Shown here: positions 24,899 through 33,895 of the stretch, piece after piece
Position numbering within the stretch: position 1 is the first letter of the stretch
Layout of the letters: each line of letters opens with the position of its first letter
From: JANNFX01 sp031380225
GTDB taxonomy: Bacteria > Pseudomonadota > Alphaproteobacteria > Rhizobiales > Hyphomicrobiaceae
Reading direction: 5' to 3'
Assembly: GCA_031380225.1 (NCBI GenBank)
Contig: JANNFX010000119.1
Span: 1 to 44,151 of the forward strand
Length of the DNA: 44,151 bases
Translations under genes and position numbers: made by a program
Notes under the pieces: model-generated
Seen by the model: the letters and a program-made list of their open reading frames with translations, nothing else
Database searches by the model: none
What the model was told of the DNA's origin: nothing

Positions 24899-25486
24899 GT
24901 GTCATCGCCAGTCAAACTGCTTTTCTTTTCCGGCTCTGCACGGCGCGGCTCGCACAATGTGCGGCTCGCTAAACTCGGCGTATCGATTGCTGAAGCCAAC
25001 GGCATTGACGCCACGTTCGCTGATCTCGGTGACTATCCGATGCCGCTTTACGACGCGGACTTACAAACGGCTGACGGTATCCCAGATGCGGCGCGCAAAT
25101 TTGAAGCGTTGATGAAAGTTCATCACGGTGTGTTTATAGCCTGCCCAGAATACAATGCGTCGATTACGCCATTGTTAAAGAACACCCTCGATTGGCTAAG
25201 CCGCATTCGCAACGATGGTGAAGTGCCATTGGCTGTTTTCAAAACGAGGGTATTCGCGCTCGGATCTTCGTCGCCCGGCGGGATGGGTGGGTTGCGGGGC
25301 TTGAACACTGTCCGAACGGTCTTAGAGCTTGGCTTGGGCGCGTTGGTGCTGCCCGATCAGTTCGCCGTGCCGCGCGCCATGGAAGCCTACGACGAACACG
25401 GTCATCTCAAAAACAAAGACCAGAACGAACAGTTCAAACATCTGATCCAAAAACTAGTTCGCGCCGCGCATGTGCTGCACGGGTGA
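24899..25486 (+). CDS. NADPH-dependent FMN reductase family protein
   Basis: A 195-residue flavodoxin-fold protein. The FMN phosphate loop is FFSGSARRGSHNVRLAKL (residues ~8-25). PEYNASITPLLKNTLDWLSR (~82-101) is the family signature, and GSSSPGGMGGLRGLNTVRTV follows. It would reduce flavins, quinones or other acceptors with NAD(P)H; the substrate is unknown. It starts with GTG at 24899 after an AGGGG, 61 nt past dnaJ. Confidence 0.88.
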   Translation: MSSPVKLLFFSGSARRGSHNVRLAKLGVSIAEANGIDATFADLGDYPMPLYDADLQTADGIPDAARKFEALMKVHHGVFIACPEYNASITPLLKNTLDWLSRIRNDGEVPLAVFKTRVFALGSSSPGGMGGLRGLNTVRTVLELGLGALVLPDQFAVPRAMEAYDEHGHLKNKDQNEQFKHLIQKLVRAAHVLHG

Positions 25487-25550
25487 GTGTGCCAGTTGCA
25501 TAATGTCAACCGTGGGTTATGCTACGAGCGTTATTTGGGATGGCAATCAA

Positions 25551-25754
25551 ATGGTAAAGCTCAAGGAAAAGCCAGTTACGAGATCGGCAGCGCCTAAGAA
25601 AGATCTGGCTCGGCGTGCCGGCAAGCCCTCGGCCACAGGCAAGGCTATCGCCAAGTATTTTGGCGAAGAAACCAAAAAGGCCGTCTCCCGGCATAGAGCG
25701 GCTGGCCGTAAGGTTTATTCAGTCGATGATGCTGGCAAAGTCGTAGAGAGCTAG
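25551..25754 (+). CDS. Small basic protein, possible partner of the zeta-like kinase
   Basis: A 67-residue lysine- and arginine-rich protein, MVKLKEKPVTRSAAPKK at the start and RKVYSVDDAGKVVES at the end. The pattern of a basic helical body with a VYSVDD-GKVV tail resembles small proteins encoded just before zeta-toxin-like kinases in other bacteria. It ends 8 nt before the kinase start. An antitoxin role is inferred from position only. The ATG at 25551 is preferred; in-frame upstream starts (25470, 25503) would add an unlikely Cys-rich leader and overlap the previous gene or its trailer. Confidence 0.65.
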   Translation: MVKLKEKPVTRSAAPKKDLARRAGKPSATGKAIAKYFGEETKKAVSRHRAAGRKVYSVDDAGKVVES

Positions 25755-25762
25755 GGAACAGC

Positions 25763-26368
25763 ATGTTGTGGTTCTTTGCCGGGATCAATGGCACGGGCAA
25801 ATCCACGCTCGCCGGCTCAAAGGAATTACTGGCGGACTTGCAAATCAGACGTGTCGTCAATCCCGACGCGCTTGCGCAAAAAATATCCAAAACTGGCGTT
25901 GATTACGCTCTTGCAAACCTTGCAGCGGCGAACATCACGCAAGGCGACGTTTATTATCAAGCAGTCAGCTTAACTGCCGAAAAATGTTACGCAATCGAGA
26001 CCGTTCTGAGTTCCGGAAAGAACGATCCAGTTTTGGACATTGCTGGCCAACGCGGTATCCCGGTCGGGCTGGTTTACGTCGGCGTTCACAGCGTCGAAGT
26101 GACATTGTCACGCATTAAGACGCGCGTTGCCGCTGGGCTTCACGATGTTCCGGAAGAGCGTGTTCGCAAACGATGGGCGAAGACACTGCAAAGTCTTGGA
26201 CGATGGGCGCCTCGGGTTGATCAACTGTTCGTCTATTCAAACAACGGCGGCAAACGAGGCCCCGTTTTGGTGGCTGAAAAGATTGGCAAGCAGAGCCCCA
26301 TCGAAATCTACGACCGCACCGAAGTTCCAGAAATCATTGCCATCCTCGAAGCCTGTGGAGCCCGCTGA
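25763..26368 (+). CDS. Zeta-toxin-like P-loop kinase
   Basis: A 201-residue protein with Walker A GINGTGKST at residues 7-15, VVNPDALAQ (~31-39), and AIETVLSSG (~77-85), equivalent to the FETTxS segment of zeta toxins. It also has TRVAAGLHDVPEERVRKRW (~115-133), the zeta-type lid region. Zeta toxins phosphorylate UDP-N-acetylglucosamine; chromosomal relatives are often uncharacterised, and toxicity is not certain. AGGGAACAGC-ATG is a good ribosome site. The stop is followed after 1 nt by the pyrF GTG, so translation is likely coupled. Confidence 0.85.
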   Translation: MLWFFAGINGTGKSTLAGSKELLADLQIRRVVNPDALAQKISKTGVDYALANLAAANITQGDVYYQAVSLTAEKCYAIETVLSSGKNDPVLDIAGQRGIPVGLVYVGVHSVEVTLSRIKTRVAAGLHDVPEERVRKRWAKTLQSLGRWAPRVDQLFVYSNNGGKRGPVLVAEKIGKQSPIEIYDRTEVPEIIAILEACGAR

Positions 26369-26369
26369 C

Positions 26370-27080
26370 GTGTCCCCCAATCTCACCGACCGCCTCATCG
26401 TCGCTCTCGACATGCCGACCATCGAGGAGGCACAGCGGCTTGTTGCCAGTCTTGATGATGCGGTATCGTTCTACAAGGTTGGTTTAGAGCTGTTGTTTGT
26501 CGGCGGACTTGAGCTTGCGCGCAATTTGAAGCGCGACGGCAAGCGCGTATTTCTCGATATGAAGCTCCTCGACATTGGCAACACAGTTGAGCGCGCGGTC
26601 GCGAACGCCAGCGAATTCGGCGTCGATTTTCTGACTGTGCATGGTCATGACAAGAAGACCCTTAAAGCAGCGGTCGCTGGCCGTGGTCGAGGCGTTCAAG
26701 ATATGAAATTGCTGGCCGTCACCGTGTTGACCAATCTCAATGCAGACGATCTCAAGGAACAAGGATCATCAATGTCACCCGGTGATCTGGTGTTGCGCCG
26801 CGCCCAACTCGCACACGACGCTGGCTTCGACGGCGTCATCGCGTCGGGACAAGAAGCCGCTCGAATTCGCGCCGCTACCAGCCGGACGTTCCTGATTGTA
26901 ACGCCTGGAATCCGGTTGCCTGGTAACACCACAGACGATCAGGAGCGCGTGATGACGCCCGATCACGCGATCAAAGCTGGCGCCAATCACCTCGTCGTCG
27001 GCCGGCCGATTACGCAAGCCAGTGATCCCAAGATTTCCGCATTATCATTTCTGCAGCACATCGCGAAGGCGTCTGCTTAG
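26370..27080 (+). CDS. pyrF: Orotidine 5'-phosphate decarboxylase
   Basis: It converts OMP to UMP, the last step of de novo pyrimidine synthesis. The 236-residue TIM-barrel protein has LIVALDMPTIEEAQ, the catalytic FLDMKLLDIGNTVERAVA (DxKxxD), and VTPGIRLPGNTTDDQERVMT near the C-terminus, with the phosphate-binding VVGRPITQA. The GTG at 26370 is chosen because GGAG lies 9 nt upstream and it starts 1 nt after the kinase stop. A GTG at 26355 would overlap the kinase and an ORF extending from 26127 is a shadow of it. Confidence 0.95.
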   Translation: MSPNLTDRLIVALDMPTIEEAQRLVASLDDAVSFYKVGLELLFVGGLELARNLKRDGKRVFLDMKLLDIGNTVERAVANASEFGVDFLTVHGHDKKTLKAAVAGRGRGVQDMKLLAVTVLTNLNADDLKEQGSSMSPGDLVLRRAQLAHDAGFDGVIASGQEAARIRAATSRTFLIVTPGIRLPGNTTDDQERVMTPDHAIKAGANHLVVGRPITQASDPKISALSFLQHIAKASA

Positions 27081-27157
27081 GTCGGGTTAAAGGCAAGAAA
27101 TGCCGGAGGCATTGCGTCACGTAAACTGCCGGCGGTTTTGAGAAATTGCGCACGAAC

Positions 27158-27204
27158 GGCGGGTTACGTCACGGCATGCTTTGCATGCCGCACTTTAACC
27201 CGCC
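27158..27204. repeat. Palindromic repeat (GGCGGGTTA type) after pyrF
   Basis: The outer arms GGCGGGTT (27158-27165) and AACCCGCC (27197-27204) enclose a perfect CGGCATGC-TTT-GCATGCCG hairpin. A related GTCGGGTTAA occurs at 27081. It lies between the convergent pyrF and yraN stops and resembles a widespread intergenic palindrome. Confidence 0.8.
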
Positions 27205-27576
27205 CTACAATCCATTCTCAATATGTCTCGGCCAGCGGCGCCTGACGATAAACACTACGTCGAAGCCAAGATTGAAGTTTCGATGCGCCGGATGGCGCAC
27301 CAGCCAATCATCAGCGGCGGCGTGAATGCGCTGGCTTTGAATGCCGCCGATTGCAGCTTCTGCATCTTCGGCCGTGGCTCGCTGCTTGACTTCGATGAAG
27401 GCTAAACGTTGCCCGCGCTTGGCGATGAGATCTATTTCGCCGGAACGCGTTTTGAAGCGCCGCGCCAAAATGCGATAGCCTTTGCCCATTAGGTAAAGGG
27501 CGGCGATGTATTCAGCCATCCGTCCGGCGCGAAGATGCTTGCGGCGCTTGTCAGCGGGTGATGGGTCGCTTGGCAT
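27205..27576 (-). CDS. yraN: YraN family protein (UPF0102, nuclease-like)
   Basis: A 123-residue protein with the restriction-endonuclease-like core: GEIDLIAKRGQRLAFIEVKQ carries the E/D...ExK residues, preceded by KGYRILARRFKTRSG. The family resembles archaeal Holliday-junction resolvases; its activity is not settled. The ATG at 27576 has GGGTGA 6 nt upstream. A GTG at 27585, overlapping the rsmI stop as GTGA, is an equally possible coupled start. The rsmI-yraN order is conserved in proteobacteria. Confidence 0.9.
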   Translation of the reverse strand: MPSDPSPADKRRKHLRAGRMAEYIAALYLMGKGYRILARRFKTRSGEIDLIAKRGQRLAFIEVKQRATAEDAEAAIGGIQSQRIHAAADDWLVRHPAHRNFNLGFDVVFIVRRRWPRHIENGL

Positions 27577-27581
27577 TATAT

Positions 27582-28544
27582 TCACCCATTGGCCGGTTTG
27601 GAAATTGATTTAAGGGCTAGTCCAAGGTCATAGACGCGTGATTTCGAAACACTGAGTTCAGCCGCAACTGCCTTAGCTGCATCCTTAAGACTCATCGTTC
27701 CAAGCGCTTTCGATAGCGCGGCAGTGATCGCGTCGTCGGTCACCTCTCCAGCCACGGGTGGCCCGACGAGGATAACGAATTCACCTTTAGTCGCGTCGCC
27801 AGCCTCGGCAGCAAGGTCCGCTAACCCGCCGCGGCGGATCTCTTCATGCAGCTTTGTCAATTCGCGGGCGACAGCGGCGTTGCGATTGCCAAATACGGAG
27901 GCCATGTCTGTCAAAGAATCGGCGACACGTTGCGGCGCTTCGAAGAAAATCAATGTCGCTGGTACTTTGGCCAACTCCTGCAGCCGCGTCAGCCGTGCCG
28001 CTTGTTTCGGCGGCAAAAAGCCCGCGAACAAAAATGTATCGGTCGGCAAACCGGAGCTGGTTAGAGCTGTTAGAACAGCCGAAGCGCCAGGTAAACTGAT
28101 GACAGTATGTCCAGCGGCAGCCGCGTCTCGCACCAGCTTATAGCCTGGATCGGACACCAGAGGAGTTCCTGCGTCCGATATCAGAGCGATACGTGCGCCG
28201 CGTTCCAATGCGGCCAGGATGACCGGACGCTCGGCTTCGGCATTATGTTCATGATATGGTTTCATCCTTGTGCGAATGCCAAAATGATCGAGCAGCGACC
28301 GGCTGTGGCGCGTATCTTCACAGTAAACGGTTTCGGCGTTTGCAAGTACGGCCAGGGAGCGCAACGTGATGTCGGCTAGATTTCCGATGGGTGTTGCAAC
28401 CAGATACAATCCTGATGCCAATGGCTTCGCAAGCTCGCGCGTAACAGCGCCGGCTGCTCGGGCTGGAATGGTGCTCTCGGGCCGTTGCGCTCCTGAATCA
28501 TCGCCACGGTCCGAAGGCTCTTCAGCGTCTTGATCGGTTTCCAC
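27582..28544 (-). CDS. rsmI: 16S rRNA (cytidine1402-2'-O)-methyltransferase
   Basis: It methylates the ribose of C1402 in the ribosomal decoding centre using S-adenosylmethionine. The 320-residue protein has the tetrapyrrole-methylase fold starting at about residue 45: LYLVATPIGNLADITLRSL, then VYCEDTRHSRSLLDHFGI, ALISDAGTPLVSDPGYKLV, and FFEAPQRVADSL. The acidic N-terminal ~45 residues are outside the domain. GTG at 28544 is chosen for its AAAGG 6 nt upstream; TTG at 28550 is the alternative. It is divergent from the LpoA-like gene and overlaps or abuts yraN. Confidence 0.95.
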   Translation of the reverse strand: METDQDAEEPSDRGDDSGAQRPESTIPARAAGAVTRELAKPLASGLYLVATPIGNLADITLRSLAVLANAETVYCEDTRHSRSLLDHFGIRTRMKPYHEHNAEAERPVILAALERGARIALISDAGTPLVSDPGYKLVRDAAAAGHTVISLPGASAVLTALTSSGLPTDTFLFAGFLPPKQAARLTRLQELAKVPATLIFFEAPQRVADSLTDMASVFGNRNAAVARELTKLHEEIRRGGLADLAAEAGDATKGEFVILVGPPVAGEVTDDAITAALSKALGTMSLKDAAKAVAAELSVSKSRVYDLGLALKSISKPANG

Positions 28545-28772
28545 CGGCAACCTTTCTGCATCCTGAAAAAAAACTGTATCGCCGGATTTGAGCCGTAACT
28601 CTAGGACCCAGTTGGTGAAAACCCGGAAATAGCACTATGAGAGAGGCGTGAGCGCACTTTAATCAAGGTACGTGTAGTCTCAAAGTGAGTCGCGCCCGGC
28701 CGTCCTGCGTGGGGTTAACACCAACATAGCACGACATGTGCTGCGGCAAGCCGCAAGCAGGGGGCCGGCTGA

Positions 28773-30023
28773 ATGACGACCATAAACAAGACGCGCCGTA
28801 GCAAGGCCGCGTCGAATAGATTGATCGTCGCCACGACGGCGGCGACAGCAATATTGAGCGCCTGCAGCACCAATCCCCTATCGCTGGCAACTTCGGCCAT
28901 TAGCGGCGCTGAGAGCGCGGCTGGTCCGGCACCTGTTCCGAAAACGGTGAATACCAAGGATTCCAAGGCACGCATTGCACTTATTCTGCCGCTCGCCGGC
29001 ATGGGGCCTCAAGCCGTGATCGCCAAAGGCATGAAGCAGGCAGCCGAATTGGCGCTGTTCGAACACAACAGTGAAAAAATCCAACTTATATTTAAAGATG
29101 ACTACGGCACCCCGGATGGCGCGCGCGTGGCGGTGCAACAGGCATTGGCAGAAGGTGCCGAAGTGATCCTTGGGCCGCTGACGGCGGCGACAGTCCCAGC
29201 GGTTTCGCAAGTGGTCAAGTCCCGCAATATTCCAGTCATTGCATTTTCAAATGATGCTGCGGTCGCCGGCAATGACGTTTATCTATTAAGCTTCTTGGCC
29301 CAGCAGGAAACGCAGCGTGTCGTCTCTTATGCGGGGTCGCTCGGAAAGCGCCGGTTTGCGGCACTCATACCCACTACTGCTTATGGCGATGCGGTTGAAA
29401 AAACGTTCCGTGCTGCCGTTGCGGCGGCCGGAGGCGTGGTGGTAGCATCGGAGCGTTATCCATTGGATGCAAACCGGATGTTGGACCCGGTGCAGCGCGT
29501 GCTCGCTGCCACAAGCGCGGGTGACGTTGATGCGCTCTTCGTTCCGGGTGGCGAAGACGTGCTGTCGTTGATGGGGCCACAGTTGGCGTATGCCAACTTC
29601 AATCCTCAAAAGGTCAAACTGCTTGGCACCGGAGCCTGGGATACAGCAGCGATCGCGAGGCAGCCGGCATTCCTTGGCGGTTGGTTCGCTGGCGCCAGCA
29701 TGACAGGTTTTGCTGGTTTTGCGGAGCGCTTCAAAAAAACATTTGGAACCCAGCCGCCACGACTGTCGTCCTTATCTTATGACGCGATGAACATGGTCAT
29801 CACCATGGCGGCCGAGCAAGGTCCGAACCGCTTCTTGGCGCCGTCTATGACGCGTGCGGGCGGCTTTGTGGGTGTCGATGGCATCGTGCGCTTTACGGCC
29901 GGCGGACTGGCCGAGCGCGGGCTCGCGGTCAATGAAGTCGGCATGGCAGGCCCGCGCCTAATCGACCCTGCGCCGGGCGTATTGGGTCCGGTGCAATTGT
30001 CATCGGTGGCACCGGTGCTCTAA
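28773..30023 (+). CDS. LpoA-type penicillin-binding protein activator (lipoprotein)
   Basis: A 416-residue exported lipoprotein: signal peptide with the lipobox LSAC, acylated Cys at residue 31. A type I periplasmic-binding fold follows from ~residue 60 (ARIALILPLAGMGPQAVIAK, FKDDYGTPDGARVAVQQALA, EVILGPLTAATVPAVSQVV). The group contains outer-membrane activators of PBP1A and, more distantly, amino-acid binding proteins. The location divergent to rsmI-yraN is the usual one for this gene in proteobacteria, which favours the LpoA-like role. The alphaproteobacterial version lacks the N-terminal TPR domain of enteric LpoA. Confidence 0.87.
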   Translation: MTTINKTRRSKAASNRLIVATTAATAILSACSTNPLSLATSAISGAESAAGPAPVPKTVNTKDSKARIALILPLAGMGPQAVIAKGMKQAAELALFEHNSEKIQLIFKDDYGTPDGARVAVQQALAEGAEVILGPLTAATVPAVSQVVKSRNIPVIAFSNDAAVAGNDVYLLSFLAQQETQRVVSYAGSLGKRRFAALIPTTAYGDAVEKTFRAAVAAAGGVVVASERYPLDANRMLDPVQRVLAATSAGDVDALFVPGGEDVLSLMGPQLAYANFNPQKVKLLGTGAWDTAAIARQPAFLGGWFAGASMTGFAGFAERFKKTFGTQPPRLSSLSYDAMNMVITMAAEQGPNRFLAPSMTRAGGFVGVDGIVRFTAGGLAERGLAVNEVGMAGPRLIDPAPGVLGPVQLSSVAPVL

Positions 30024-30069
30024 GCTCGCCTCCGCGTCATGGGCCTGAATTTTATTGGTTGAGTACGAT

Positions 30070-30936
30070 ATGCGAAAACTGACCCGCGGCGCCAAGCTTG
30101 TCGTCGCCAGCCACAACGCCGGCAAAGTTTGGGAAATCAACCAGTTGATCGCGCCATATGGTTTGGCCGCCGTCTCAGCGGGCGAATTGGGCCTGCCGGA
30201 GCCGGAAGAGACCGAAGCGACGTTTCACGGAAATGCATTATTGAAAGCCCGCGCGGCGGCAGACGGCGCGGGGCTGCCTGCGCTCGCCGATGATTCCGGC
30301 CTCGAAGTTGACGTGCTCGGCGGTGCGCCCGGCATCTATTCGGCGCGCTGGGCTGGTCCTTCGCGCGATTTCGGTTTGGCCATGAAAAAGGCCGGCGAGG
30401 AAATTACCGCCCGGCATGGTTGGGCCGCGCCTGGCCCGCGGGCAAACTTCATTTCGGTTTTGTGTTTGGCATGGCCCGGCGGCGCGCATCATTTTTATGA
30501 CGGCCGCATCGACGGTCATTTGGTTTGGCCACCGCGCGGCGGCAATGGTTTTGGCTACGATCCGATGTTTATCCCAGAAGGCGGCACCGAGACTTTTGGA
30601 GAAATGGCTCCAGCCGGGAAGTATGCGATCTCCCATCGCACGCGGGCGTTCGCCAAATTTAAAGCCGAGTGCTTGGACGCGATCGCAGACAGAGATACTG
30701 GGCCGAATTCCGAACGCGATGCGGCCGGACTGGCCGCTGCTGCTGCGAATATTTCAACGCGTGATGAACTCATTGCGTTCATCCGAAATCTTAGGAGTGA
30801 TGCCGGGCAGGGCGAGCCGCAATCGCTTGACGCATTTCTGGGAAAACTTGGCAACTCGCTACAGTCGCACGATTTCCCAGCCGATGAGCCGCGTTGGCGC
30901 ACCTTGGCCAAGGCCTTGCTTGCTGGACGGCATTAA
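30070..30936 (+). CDS. rdgB: XTP/dITP pyrophosphatase with extra C-terminal domain
   Basis: It hydrolyses non-canonical purine triphosphates (ITP, XTP and deoxy forms) and so keeps them out of DNA and RNA. Residues 1-205 are a complete HAM1/RdgB domain: VVASHNAGKVWEI, ATFHGNALLKARAA, LADDSGLEVDVLGGAPGIYS, GNGFGYDPMFIPEG and AISHRTRAFAKF. The family normally ends near 200 residues. Here about 80 more residues follow, and 228-288 (STRDELIAFIRNLR ... EPRWRTLAKALL) look like a separate small domain resembling the DUF7660-type pattern. ATG at 30070 is preferred over TTG at 30055. It is 46 nt after the lpoA-like gene. Confidence 0.92.
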   Translation: MRKLTRGAKLVVASHNAGKVWEINQLIAPYGLAAVSAGELGLPEPEETEATFHGNALLKARAAADGAGLPALADDSGLEVDVLGGAPGIYSARWAGPSRDFGLAMKKAGEEITARHGWAAPGPRANFISVLCLAWPGGAHHFYDGRIDGHLVWPPRGGNGFGYDPMFIPEGGTETFGEMAPAGKYAISHRTRAFAKFKAECLDAIADRDTGPNSERDAAGLAAAAANISTRDELIAFIRNLRSDAGQGEPQSLDAFLGKLGNSLQSHDFPADEPRWRTLAKALLAGRH

Positions 30937-31080
30937 CAGTCTGGTAAGAATAGGGCTATTTGAGTCTAGCAATTCGACGTGAACGGCTTGTCATTTGACT
31001 TTGGCACCCCGGCGCCCAACATCTGGCTTCAATGTGCTATGCGCTTGTCAGCGCGTCGAATCTCGATCACAGGTCCCCAA

Positions 31081-32493
31081 ATGACCCTTGCGCTTATCTG
31101 CCGTAAATCCACTCAATCGATGATGGCCACACTCATGCTCGCAATGACCTCTCTGTCGTCGTCTGCCATTTCTGTTAGAGCCGAAGCACGTGCGTCCGAA
31201 TTCAAACTCGCCAATGGGATGCAGGTCGTCGTCATCCCCGATCATCGGGCGCCGGTCGTCACGCATATGGTCTGGTATCGCGTCGGCGCCGCCGATGAGC
31301 CGAAAGGCGTATCGGGCATTGCGCATTTTCTTGAGCATTTGATGTTCAAGTCGACCGACAAGATCCCGATGGGTGAGTTCTCGAAGATTGTCGCCAAGCT
31401 TGGTGGCCAGGACAATGCCTTTACCGGCCATGACATCACCAGCTATTTCCAGCGCATTTCGAAGGATCGGTTGCCAACCGTGATGGAGATGGAGGCCGAC
31501 CGTATGGTCAACCTCAGATTGACGGAAAAGGAAGTATTGACCGAGCGCGACGTAATCCTCGAAGAGCGCCGGTCGCGCATTGAAAATAATCCTTCAGCTA
31601 TTCTGTCTGAGCAGATGGACGCGGCGCTTTACTACTCGCACTCATACGGCATTCCAGTCATCGGCTGGGAACATGAAATCGCTACGTTGACGCCTGAGAA
31701 CGCCATCTCGTTTTACAAGCGCTTTTACGCGCCGAACAATGCCATCCTGGTTATCGCTGGCGATGTGACGATGGACGAGGTTAAGCCGCTGGCTGAAAAG
31801 ATCTACGGGTCTATTCCGCCTAACCCCAAAGCTGGGCGCGATGCGCGGCCGCAAGATCCGCCAGGCCGTTCCGCCCGCCGGCTTGAAATTAAGGACGCCC
31901 GCGCCGGCAACGCATCGTTCCATCGCGACTATTCGGTGCCGAGCTATTCGACGGCCAAACCAGGCGAAGCAGAAGCGCTTGATCTGTTGATGAAGATTGC
32001 CGCTGACGGATCAACCAGCCGCCTCTACAAGAAACTGGTCGTCGAAAACCAGTTGGCGTCATCGGCAGGCGGCGGCTACGAAGGTTCGGGTCTCGATAGC
32101 GCAAAAATCTCGCTCTATGCGGTCGCGGCCGATGGCGTTGGTCTCGACAAGGTCGAGGCGGCCGTCGATGGCGTCCTCACCGATTTGGCCAAAAACGGCG
32201 TAACGGCGGCTGAACTCGAACGCGCCAAGAACAGCTATTTGGCTGAGTATATCTACGACAATGACAACCAGGCCAATCTGGCTCGCCGTTACGGTTGGAG
32301 CCTTGCACTTGGCCGGTCGATCGCTCAAATCGAAGGTTGGCCGGACGCAATCTCGAAGGTGTCGCTCGACGGCGTCAAGGCCGCTGCCAATCAGTACCTT
32401 GATCTTCGCCGTTCGGTTACCGGACTGCTGCTGCCAGACGCCCAGACTAACGGCAATGGTGTTGCGCAAGTCCCTACAAAAAGCCGCTCCTAA
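31081..32493 (+). CDS. M16 zinc metallopeptidase, catalytic subunit type
   Basis: A 470-residue exported peptidase. A signal peptide (residues 1-34, MTLALICRKS ... ISVRAEA) is followed by the M16 domain with the inverted zinc motif HFLEH at 82-86 and the distal glutamate region VLTERDVILEERRSR. The C-terminal M16 domain contains ADGSTSRLYKKLVVENQLA. The partner encoded 20 nt downstream lacks the zinc motif, so the two probably form an active/inactive heterodimer as in other bacterial and mitochondrial pairs. ATG at 31081 is chosen because it begins a proper signal peptide; GTG at 30979 and ATG at 31039 are upstream alternatives. Confidence 0.92.
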   Translation: MTLALICRKSTQSMMATLMLAMTSLSSSAISVRAEARASEFKLANGMQVVVIPDHRAPVVTHMVWYRVGAADEPKGVSGIAHFLEHLMFKSTDKIPMGEFSKIVAKLGGQDNAFTGHDITSYFQRISKDRLPTVMEMEADRMVNLRLTEKEVLTERDVILEERRSRIENNPSAILSEQMDAALYYSHSYGIPVIGWEHEIATLTPENAISFYKRFYAPNNAILVIAGDVTMDEVKPLAEKIYGSIPPNPKAGRDARPQDPPGRSARRLEIKDARAGNASFHRDYSVPSYSTAKPGEAEALDLLMKIAADGSTSRLYKKLVVENQLASSAGGGYEGSGLDSAKISLYAVAADGVGLDKVEAAVDGVLTDLAKNGVTAAELERAKNSYLAEYIYDNDNQANLARRYGWSLALGRSIAQIEGWPDAISKVSLDGVKAAANQYLDLRRSVTGLLLPDAQTNGNGVAQVPTKSRS

Positions 32494-32512
32494 TTTTCAT
32501 CGAGGCTAAGTT

Positions 32513-33892
32513 ATGTTGATCTCGACCCGCTTCGCCGTGACGACCCGAGCACTCGCTCGGGCTGCCCCACAGCTTGCCGCCGCTGTTGTCGCGGTGGTTG
32601 CCCTATCCACCCTTTCGAGACCCGCTGACGCCATGCAAATCCAGACAGTAAAGAGCCCAGGCGGAATTGAAGCTTGGCTCGTCGAAGAGCATGGCAATCC
32701 GGCAATGGCGCTGAAGTTCTCGTTTGAGGGTGGTAGCGGCCAAGACCCGGACGGCAAGGAAGGCCTCGCCAATTTTATGACGGCGATGATGGACGAAGGG
32801 GCTGGCGACCTGACGGCAGAGCAGTTCCAGGACCGCATGGAATCTCTTGCCATGCGCATGAACTACGACGACAGCAAGGACGGCTATTACGGCAACTTTG
32901 AAACCTTGACTGTCAACCGCGACAAGTCGGCGGAACTGCTAAAGCTGGCCATTACCAAGCCGCGCTTCGATGCGGACGCCATGGAGCGCATTCGCAAGCA
33001 ATTAAACGCCGGTCTTGTCTATGCGGCCCGCGACCCTGAAAAGGCCGCGTCGAAGGCTTGGAATATCACAGCCTATGGAACGCACCCGTATGGCCGGCCA
33101 GCACAGGGCACAGAAGCGACGATCGCAAAAATTGCCTCTGCCGACCTCGAGTCATTCCGGAAGAAGACGTTCGCGAAGTCAAACTTGCGCGTCGTCGCCG
33201 TTGGCGACATCAACGCCACTGATCTCGGTAAGCTGCTCGACACTGTGTTCGGTTCGCTTCCGGACAAAGCAGAATTGACGCCAGTTACACCGGCCAAGAT
33301 GGCAGCCGGCACCGAACAATTCATCGATATGGACGTGCCGCAGTCAGTGGCCGTGTTTGGTTCACCTGCCATGGCGCGAAAAGACCCGGACTTTATGACT
33401 GGTTTTGTACTCAACCAGTTGGTCGGCGGCGGCGGCTTTGCGTCTCGCCTGATGGAGGAAGTGCGCGAAAAGCGCGGCCTTGCATATTCGGTTTACAGCT
33501 ACATTCTGCCGATGCGACAGACGTCAATGTTGACCGGCGGCGTGGCAACAAAGACGACGGCAATGGCCGAATCGCTGTCGGTCATCAAATCGGAATTCAA
33601 GCGCATCGCCGACGAGGGCCCATCAGAAGATGAACTTAAGAATGCCAAGAGCTATCTGACTGGCTCGTATGCATTGCGCTTCGATAGCAATTCAAAAATT
33701 GCCAGCCAGTTGTTGGGTCTCAAAGAAGAAGGCTTTGGCACCGACTACATTGAGAACCGCAATAAATTGATCGATGCCGTGACAATGGCGGACGCAAAGC
33801 GTGTCGCTAAGACGCTATTCGATCCTAAGAATCTAGTAATCACGACCGTTGGCAAGACTGCCGTGGCACCGGCCGCAGGCTCGAAAGGTTGA
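32513..33892 (+). CDS. M16 family peptidase-like protein, non-catalytic subunit type
   Basis: A 459-residue exported protein with an N-terminal hydrophobic signal (LAAAVVAVVALSTLSRPADA). At the place of HxxEH it reads GLANFMTAMMDEG, so zinc ligands are missing. The substrate-binding R/Y element is present in VREKRGLAYSVYSYI (~325-339), as in the beta subunits of M16 heterodimers. It follows the catalytic subunit by 19 nt and precedes pgi by 3 nt, so the three are probably one transcript. Confidence 0.92.
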   Translation: MLISTRFAVTTRALARAAPQLAAAVVAVVALSTLSRPADAMQIQTVKSPGGIEAWLVEEHGNPAMALKFSFEGGSGQDPDGKEGLANFMTAMMDEGAGDLTAEQFQDRMESLAMRMNYDDSKDGYYGNFETLTVNRDKSAELLKLAITKPRFDADAMERIRKQLNAGLVYAARDPEKAASKAWNITAYGTHPYGRPAQGTEATIAKIASADLESFRKKTFAKSNLRVVAVGDINATDLGKLLDTVFGSLPDKAELTPVTPAKMAAGTEQFIDMDVPQSVAVFGSPAMARKDPDFMTGFVLNQLVGGGGFASRLMEEVREKRGLAYSVYSYILPMRQTSMLTGGVATKTTAMAESLSVIKSEFKRIADEGPSEDELKNAKSYLTGSYALRFDSNSKIASQLLGLKEEGFGTDYIENRNKLIDAVTMADAKRVAKTLFDPKNLVITTVGKTAVAPAAGSKG

Positions 33893-33895
33893 GCC

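Noticed and set aside
26355..26369. Alternative pyrF start at GTG 26355
   Set aside because: It would overlap the zeta-like gene by 14 nt and lies upstream of its own GGAG; GTG 26370 has proper spacing.
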